The translations under genes and the position numbers were made by a program. DNA of 44,380 nt from an uncultured Prevotella sp. (GTDB taxonomy: Bacteria > Bacteroidota > Bacteroidia > Bacteroidales > Bacteroidaceae). Below, piece after piece: positions 38,594 to 44,380 of the stretch. The stretch spans positions 1-44,380 of the forward strand of contig CALZYS010000007.1 of the NCBI GenBank assembly GCA_945830345.1, given 5' to 3'. The notes under the pieces were generated by a model that was not told where the DNA came from, did not search any database, and was given only the letters and a program-made list of their open reading frames with translations. Every line of letters begins with the position of its first letter. Within the stretch, counting starts at the first letter, position 1.

Positions 38594-41500
38594 TCATTTC
38601 TTAATCGGGCTTCCCTTGTGGATAGTGGGTGGCAACTGGCGCGAGTGAACCAATGAGCCGGTGAACGTGCCTACTACCGACTTGGTAGCCATAATGTTGA
38701 CATCGCGCTTGTCGTTGGCAACAAACTCTTCAAACGAGTATTCCTCGCCGGCATATCTCTTGATGCGCTTCACGATGCTCTCGCGGCTGATAGTGCTGTA
38801 ATAAGGAATGTCGTTGTTCATACAAGAGTTCTGCTCAGAGCGGAAGACTCCACGATTGTGCATATATCCGCCTTCGTAGATATCCACGATGTCGCTATAG
38901 CGCGGGTCGAAGATGAGGTGACTCCATGGCACCTGGTTGGTCTTTCCTGTAATGGACAGGTTCTCATACCATCCAAGCGACTGTGCCCCGAGAATGGCGT
39001 CCACGTGTCCGCAGCAAGTGCAACTGCAGGCGTCGATGAACGCGTTGTGATAGATATACTCGTCGCCGAGCTTGCCGAATCCGTGTCCGCCAGCCTCATG
39101 CTGTATCACGCCTCGCGAGTCGAGAGGATAGCCGTAGGTGCTCTTCGGACAGAAGGCGATGGCAGTGCCGTCTTCCCACATCTGTGTGATGCCGCCATAG
39201 TCGGTGCTGTTGGGGATGACGATGATGAGCGACTGGCAGAGGTTGTCTCTATTGACTGTCGGTGCATTGAGCACATAGTTGAACATCGCGTCGTAGTCGC
39301 ACTTCAGGCCGACGCCTCCGGTGAATGTGGTGTTGAAGCGGTTGTAGCGGATGGTGTTGATAGAACCTACGCCCGACTCGGTGGATACCGGGAAGGCGGT
39401 GTAGATGTTGAAGTAGTCGCGGTAGGTCTTGTAAGGCTCAATGCCGAAGAAGTATTCCACCTCGTCCTGCATATCCTTGAGATACTGTCCGCTTGCGATG
39501 TCCTTGGCGTCATATCCGTCGCCGAGAATCACAATGTTGATACCGCCGTTGTTGCCCTTTTTAGCAGTTTGCAGTGCGAGCCACTGGTCTTCGGCGTATT
39601 GGTAGTTATACTGGCGGACGGTACACTTGTGGGTATATTCCTTGCCCTTAAGACGGAAGACAATCTCGCCTTCTCTGTCGGCAGATCCCTGTGCCATCTC
39701 CTTGATGGTGAGGGTCAGTTCGGTCTTCTTGCTGCCGCTTGTCTGCGATAGTTCACACCAGTCGGGCTTGCTTGCCACTTCCCATTCACCCTCGGCGTCG
39801 ATGACAAGAGTCTGCTTGTGCTCGGTGTTGAGGGCGCAGGCGAGCGACGGGCGGCACACCAACTCGTGGTGGGCGGCAATGCGCTTGAAGTCGCACCATC
39901 CCGATGCTGCCTGATACTGCTGGATGGCAGGCTCGGGCACCTCGAGGGTGAAGTTGTCCTTGGCTACGCCATTGAATGCACCTGATTGAACGTATGGCGG
40001 AACCTCGCCCTTACATACAATGCTTCCGATGCCATAGCAACCCTCGAATGCTCCGCCGTCTTCATAATAACTTGACTCATAGCGGATGTTTTCCAAGGCG
40101 GCAGGGAACACGAGTCCCTCGATGCTGCGACAGTGTGCGAATGCTCCGGCACCAATTGAAATCACGTCTTCGGGGAATTCAAGTATTCCCATCAGTCGCC
40201 AGTTGTAGGCAAAAGCCCTGTCGCCTACACTTACGAGTTTTTCGGGTAGTTTCAGTTCGCCAGAAAAGTCACAATTGTAGAATACACCTTGTTCTATCGT
40301 AACGAGGTTTTGGGGCAAGATAAGTTCACCTTTGAAGAAGCAGCTTGAAAAAGCATCTCCACCAATAGAAACAATGCCATCGTGAAGTTTAAGGTTACCC
40401 CCAAACGAACAACCACTAAATGTTCCGGGATATATCTTGTCTATAGTCTGTGGAATTTCAAGGTCGCCAGAAAGATTCTGACATCCGCTGAAAGCTCCCG
40501 AACCTATATATTTAAGATTTTCAGGAAGTCTTAGACTGCCATAAAAGCCCGAACAACCCATAAATGCTTGTGAACCAATCTCTTCCAGTCCTTCAGGAAG
40601 AACCAATTCACATGTAAATTTGTCATCTAGGAACACATTTTGACCAGTTATTCTCTTTAAGGTTGAAGGGAGGGACAAGGTACCTGTCAATCCCTTGCAA
40701 CTGCCAAATGCTTCGAATTGTATTTCTTCAACTCCTTCAGGAATAATCAACGAACCGGCTAATCCCGACATATGAAAAGCGTATTCCCTAATTGTCTTGA
40801 GTGTGTCTGGAAATACGAAATAATTCAATCCTGTTTTCTTATAGAAAGCAAACTCAGGAATTTCATCGTCCTCCCCAAAAACAGGCTGATATTCAGGATC
40901 AACATTGTCTGCATTTCCAGCCTTGATTCTCACTTCCTTCAGGTTGAGTGCGGTAAGACTCGGCATACTGTCTCTCATCATCAAGAAGTCGGTGGAGTTT
41001 ATCTGTCCCGTAATCTTCAGGTTCTTCAGCCTTGTGTAATCCTTGCCTGCGGCGATAATAGCGTCCTTGAGATGGCCTGCCGTAGAGTTGATTACCACAT
41101 ACTCCTTGGCAGTGGCATCGTGGCTCACGAGGTCGTTCTCCCATGCGGTGATGCTCTCGCTGATGAGCGTGAGGGCATATTGTCCGTCCATGCCCTTCTT
41201 GTCGATGCGGATGCCGAAGTTGGTCATCTTGCCTGCCTGATAGGTGAGGTCTTCCTGCTTGCTGAACTTATAGGGCACACCGTTGATGGTGATGCTGAAC
41301 AGGGTGGTGCCTGCCTTGACGGTCTGCGGCACTACGATGGCACGCCATTCGTCGTTCACTCTCGACGGCATGGTGGCAGTCTTCTCAACTCCGCCGTTTG
41401 TCTTCACTATACCGGTGCTGAGGTCGATGAGAGCCTCGCGGATGAGGTTGGTGGCGAGCACCGTCTTCTCAGTGCTTGCCCATTCGCCCTCGCTGAATCC

Positions 41501-42073
41501 CGTTCCCTCGACAAGAGTGACGCGGGCATTAGCCATGCGGTGCTGCATCGACAGACGGATGACACTTGTGGTGGGAGCCACATTCTCGGCCTTGCCCCAC
41601 AGGAAGTCGCTCTGCTCATATCCGCCCATCTCGCCGCCCTCAGTGGGCTTGCTCTGGTCGCGCTGCACGGTGAAGGCGTATTGCCCGATACTCTCGGGAT
41701 TGCCGAAAGGATAGTATCCATACACGTCGATATGTGTTTGCTTGTCCTTCCAGAACACATCGTATGCCGAACTCCATTTATAGTTTGCCTCGTCGAAGGT
41801 GTGGCGCACGTTGTCGCCACGGTTGCCATTGACCTGAAGTTTGCCAGGATCGCTGCCGTTGTAATCCACGATATAAACACCCATCACGTCGCCGTCAACG
41901 AATCCGTTGTCGTTCACTCGTGTTATGGGCACCTGCTCGATGTCGCCGGTAAGCTCTATCTTCTGTCTGTCCCCCGAAAATTCTCCGCCAAACCAGTCGC
42001 TGTCGGAGCATGCAGTCAGCAATGACGCTGAGAGGACAGTATATAATAATGTATTAATATAATTCTTTTTCAT
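38594..42073 (-). CDS. Multidomain lipoprotein: fimbrillin-like, LRR_5, BACON-like and M64 (IgA-type) metallopeptidase domains
   Basis: ATG at 42073, lipobox LLTAC; fimbrillin-like N-terminus; nine LRR_5-type repeats; BACON-like WCELSQTSGSKKTELTLTIKEM; GGINIVILGDGYDAKDI and HEAGGHGFGKLGDEY. Confidence 0.85.
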   Translation of the reverse strand: MKKNYINTLLYTVLSASLLTACSDSDWFGGEFSGDRQKIELTGDIEQVPITRVNDNGFVDGDVMGVYIVDYNGSDPGKLQVNGNRGDNVRHTFDEANYKWSSAYDVFWKDKQTHIDVYGYYPFGNPESIGQYAFTVQRDQSKPTEGGEMGGYEQSDFLWGKAENVAPTTSVIRLSMQHRMANARVTLVEGTGFSEGEWASTEKTVLATNLIREALIDLSTGIVKTNGGVEKTATMPSRVNDEWRAIVVPQTVKAGTTLFSITINGVPYKFSKQEDLTYQAGKMTNFGIRIDKKGMDGQYALTLISESITAWENDLVSHDATAKEYVVINSTAGHLKDAIIAAGKDYTRLKNLKITGQINSTDFLMMRDSMPSLTALNLKEVRIKAGNADNVDPEYQPVFGEDDEIPEFAFYKKTGLNYFVFPDTLKTIREYAFHMSGLAGSLIIPEGVEEIQFEAFGSCKGLTGTLSLPSTLKRITGQNVFLDDKFTCELVLPEGLEEIGSQAFMGCSGFYGSLRLPENLKYIGSGAFSGCQNLSGDLEIPQTIDKIYPGTFSGCSFGGNLKLHDGIVSIGGDAFSSCFFKGELILPQNLVTIEQGVFYNCDFSGELKLPEKLVSVGDRAFAYNWRLMGILEFPEDVISIGAGAFAHCRSIEGLVFPAALENIRYESSYYEDGGAFEGCYGIGSIVCKGEVPPYVQSGAFNGVAKDNFTLEVPEPAIQQYQAASGWCDFKRIAAHHELVCRPSLACALNTEHKQTLVIDAEGEWEVASKPDWCELSQTSGSKKTELTLTIKEMAQGSADREGEIVFRLKGKEYTHKCTVRQYNYQYAEDQWLALQTAKKGNNGGINIVILGDGYDAKDIASGQYLKDMQDEVEYFFGIEPYKTYRDYFNIYTAFPVSTESGVGSINTIRYNRFNTTFTGGVGLKCDYDAMFNYVLNAPTVNRDNLCQSLIIVIPNSTDYGGITQMWEDGTAIAFCPKSTYGYPLDSRGVIQHEAGGHGFGKLGDEYIYHNAFIDACSCTCCGHVDAILGAQSLGWYENLSITGKTNQVPWSHLIFDPRYSDIVDIYEGGYMHNRGVFRSEQNSCMNNDIPYYSTISRESIVKRIKRYAGEEYSFEEFVANDKRDVNIMATKSVVGTFTGSLVHSRQLPPTIHKGSPIKK

Positions 42074-42132
42074 ATATATTGGAAAAAAAGATTGTTCAAC
42101 GATTATTTCTACATAATTCACCAATACACGTT

Positions 42133-43047
42133 TTATTCCGCCACACCGCCGTTGTCGGTGTCGTCAGTCTGCCATCCGTCGATGTTGACGTTGATGCCGT
42201 TGCTTGTCTTGCTGACGGTGACAGTGAATTTGTGGCTCTTTCCGGCTATGAAGGTGAATGCCTTCTTCAGATTATAGTCCTTGCCGTCAACATTCACGGT
42301 GATGAGGTTGGTTTCTTCCACGCTCTGCGGCACTATGAGTGCCTTGTAAACGCCGTTGGTGTTCCACGGCTTGATGGTTTGTGCATCCCCGTTGGCAGTG
42401 GCTGTTGCCGATGCAATGTCAACCGTGGCAGAGGGCTTTGTTCCGTTGATTGTCACGCCTACGTTTGCCGCTGCTAAACTTTCGGTAGTGAATCCGTTGC
42501 CGGCAGCCACTTCTATCTGTATTTGGCTTAGCACGTGTGTGGCCCTGATAGTTACAGCCTGTTCGGTGGGAGCCACGTCCTTAGTCGAACCGATAATCAG
42601 TTCGCTGGCCTTATACGCGCTCTCGCTGCTTTGGTCGGTCTTTACGCTGAAAGGCATGGCGTTGACATCGGTGATACTGCCCTGATAGGGGAAATAGAGG
42701 TAGAAGTCGGCATGAGTGTTGTTATCCGACCAATAAATGGGAGTGTCGGGCGTCCATGTGCCATTGTATGTGAAGCGCATATTGTTTACATGATTGCCCG
42801 TGGCTTTGAGCGGAATTAGGGAGTTGTCGCTCCCGCGATTAACGACATACAATCCGCACTTGTCGTTAGCGTCAAAGCCCGTGTCAGAGGCTTTGGTGAT
42901 GGCACTGACATTGGTGCTGATTTTTATTTCCTTTTTCGTCACTTCGGGAGGAGTGACGGGTTTCTCTTCAGCTTCGTTCCCTCCAGAGGAACATGAAGTG
43001 ATTGTGATTGGCAAGATCAGATAAGCCATTAGAAACTTGATGTTCAT
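42133..43047 (-). CDS. Fimbrillin-like lipoprotein
   Basis: Lipobox ITSC; DTGFDANDKCGLYVVNRG, GTWTPDTPIYWSDNNTHADFYLYFPYQG, IRATHVLSQIQIEVAAG. Confidence 0.82.
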   Translation of the reverse strand: MNIKFLMAYLILPITITSCSSGGNEAEEKPVTPPEVTKKEIKISTNVSAITKASDTGFDANDKCGLYVVNRGSDNSLIPLKATGNHVNNMRFTYNGTWTPDTPIYWSDNNTHADFYLYFPYQGSITDVNAMPFSVKTDQSSESAYKASELIIGSTKDVAPTEQAVTIRATHVLSQIQIEVAAGNGFTTESLAAANVGVTINGTKPSATVDIASATATANGDAQTIKPWNTNGVYKALIVPQSVEETNLITVNVDGKDYNLKKAFTFIAGKSHKFTVTVSKTSNGINVNIDGWQTDDTDNGGVAE

Positions 43048-43086
43048 AATTCAATCGTTTTAGTGATTATACATGTTATTTTTGGT

Positions 43087-43119
43087 GCAAAGATATGTCT
43101 TTCTTTTTAATTATGCAAG
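43087..43119 (-). promoter_or_regulatory. Bacteroidetes-type promoter heading the fimbrillin/M64/kinase gene block
   Basis: Minus strand TTG-N20-TATCTTTGC (gcaaagata at 43087-43095 on +). Confidence 0.65.
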
Positions 43120-43182
43120 TTCATAATGGTTCATATCTTGATTTTGAGTCTTAATGGTAGTGATAATATCTAAAATTATTGA

Positions 43183-43875
43183 CTAATCTGATGAAAAACT
43201 GACGAATTTCATCTCGCGAAGGATTCGAGATTGCCTCTTGCGCATGTAGGACGAGGGGTGGGCGGAATCAAACTTGCGCGGGTTGGGAAGCGACACGGCT
43301 ATCATGGCGCACTCCGCCTTGCTGAGCTCCTTGGCGCTGCAATGGAAATGACGCTGTGCCACGGCCTCGGCTCCATAGATGCCATCGCCCATCTCGATGG
43401 AGTTGAGATACACCTCCATAATCCTCTCCTTGCTCCACATCATTTCGATGAGGGCGGTGAAATATACCTCGAAGCCCTTTCTCACCCATGTGCGACCGGG
43501 CCACAGGAAGACGTTCTTGGCTGTTTGTTGGGATATGGTGCTGGCTCCGAGCTTGCGCTTGTTCTTATTGCTCATGTTGCGCTTGGCAGCTTTCTCGATG
43601 GCGTCGAAGTCGAAGCCATGATGCTCCATGAAACGTGAGTCCTCGCTTGCCATCACCGCAAGGGGCAAGGAGGGCGAAATCTCGTCGAGGGACACCCAAC
43701 TGTGTCTCATCTTCATCTCCTCGCCCTTGACAATCTGTTCGCCCAAGCGAATGAACATCAAGGGAGTGAAATATACGGGGATGAACCTGAGGGCAACAAC
43801 AGAAAGGATGGTGGAGCCAAAGAAGGCTACCACCACCCATTTCATGATTTTCTTAATTCGATTAAAAATGACCAA
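43183..43875 (-). CDS. mtgA: Monofunctional biosynthetic peptidoglycan transglycosylase
   Basis: [57 protein letters not shown]. Confidence 0.95.
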   Translation of the reverse strand: MVIFNRIKKIMKWVVVAFFGSTILSVVALRFIPVYFTPLMFIRLGEQIVKGEEMKMRHSWVSLDEISPSLPLAVMASEDSRFMEHHGFDFDAIEKAAKRNMSNKNKRKLGASTISQQTAKNVFLWPGRTWVRKGFEVYFTALIEMMWSKERIMEVYLNSIEMGDGIYGAEAVAQRHFHCSAKELSKAECAMIAVSLPNPRKFDSAHPSSYMRKRQSRILREMKFVSFSSD

Positions 43876-43879
43876 TTCT

Positions 43880-43917
43880 TTAATCCTTTAATCTTTTAAT
43901 TCTTTAATTCTTAATTA
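43880..43917. repeat. TTAATTC/TTAATCC heptad-like array between OmpA-family gene and mtgA
   Basis: tttaatcctttaatcttttaattctttaattcttaat. Confidence 0.7.
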
Positions 43918-44380
43918 GCCTGAGCCTGAGCAGCCTGGATCATCTCCTGGCTTGCATACATATACACCTCAACGCGGCGGTTCTGCTTGCGACCCTCGGC
44001 GGTAGAGTTGTCGGCAACGGGGTTGTTTGAACCCTGACCCTCGACGCTCTTGATCTGGACTGTCTTCACGCCGCAGCTCTTCAGATAATCGCTGACGCTG
44101 GTGGCACGCTTTACAGACAGAGGCTGGTTGATAGCATCGCTACCAGTATTGTCGGTATGTCCGATGATGGCAATGTCGCAGTCAGCATTGTTGTTGAGCA
44201 CAGTGGCAAACTTTGCCAGTGAGTTCTTGGCAGAAGTGTTGAGGTCGGCCTTGTTGGTGGCGAAGAGAATACCAGAGTCGAACGTCACCTTCACGGCAGC
44301 AAGTCCATTGGCGTCGGTCACCGACTCAACCTTGGCGTTCTGAACAGCTTCGGCCTCGGCCTTAGCCTTGTCCATCTTCT
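43911..44380 (-). CDS. OmpA-family protein, C-terminal domain (5' end outside window)
   Basis: AIIGHTDNTGSDAINQPLSVKRATSVSDYLKSCGV...GRKQNRRVEVY; open to the window edge. Confidence 0.9.
   Translation of the reverse strand, partial: KMDKAKAEAEAVQNAKVESVTDANGLAAVKVTFDSGILFATNKADLNTSAKNSLAKFATVLNNNADCDIAIIGHTDNTGSDAINQPLSVKRATSVSDYLKSCGVKTVQIKSVEGQGSNNPVADNSTAEGRKQNRRVEVYMYASQEMIQAAQAQAN

Noticed and set aside
38858-39751. 297-aa plus-strand ORF
   Set aside because: Antisense to the M64 domain; shadow ORF.
40772-42025. 417-aa plus-strand ORF
   Set aside because: Lies antisense to the M64 hybrid gene; a frame shadow of a GC-biased coding region, no recognisable domain or promoter.

Overview
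The window is a Bacteroidales chromosome segment, probably Prevotella-like, inferred from gene content and from promoters of the TTTG-N~20-TAnnTTTGC type. The left and centre are mostly housekeeping genes: a DUF6266-like gene plus a 35-aa 'smalltalk'-type micro-ORF missing from the ORF track; a DEFD-variant DEAD-box helicase; serC, a SerA-like gene, a DUF1015 gene and a YigZ gene; rpsA and tamB on the minus strand; nqrABCDEF, nhaD and pfkA; an F1Fo-ATPase operon (atpD-C-[orf]-B-E-F-H-A-G); luxS (-) and rmuC (+). The right third (about 32.8-43.1 kb, minus strand) is an accessory block of eight tightly packed genes behind one recognisable promoter: a fimbrillin-like lipoprotein, a fimbrillin/LRR_5/BACON-like/M64-metallopeptidase hybrid lipoprotein, a second fimbrillin-like lipoprotein, a membrane-anchored NTF2-like protein, a secreted PEGA-like plus possible barrel protein, a BspA-like LRR_5 lipoprotein, a cytoplasmic regulator-like protein, and a C-terminally anchored Hanks-type Ser/Thr kinase. 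It is followed by mtgA and a partial OmpA-family gene. This block is the best candidate for an undescribed system. The intergenic DNA is also unusual: heptameric AATTAAG/AATTAGG arrays (one lies in frame inside tamB, with the two would-be stop codons altered), a core element present in opposite orientations between ser-operon genes, two MITE-like elements inside the nqr operon, and a TAAGACCC palindrome flanking the DUF6266-like gene. All calls come from reading the sequence; no database search was run.
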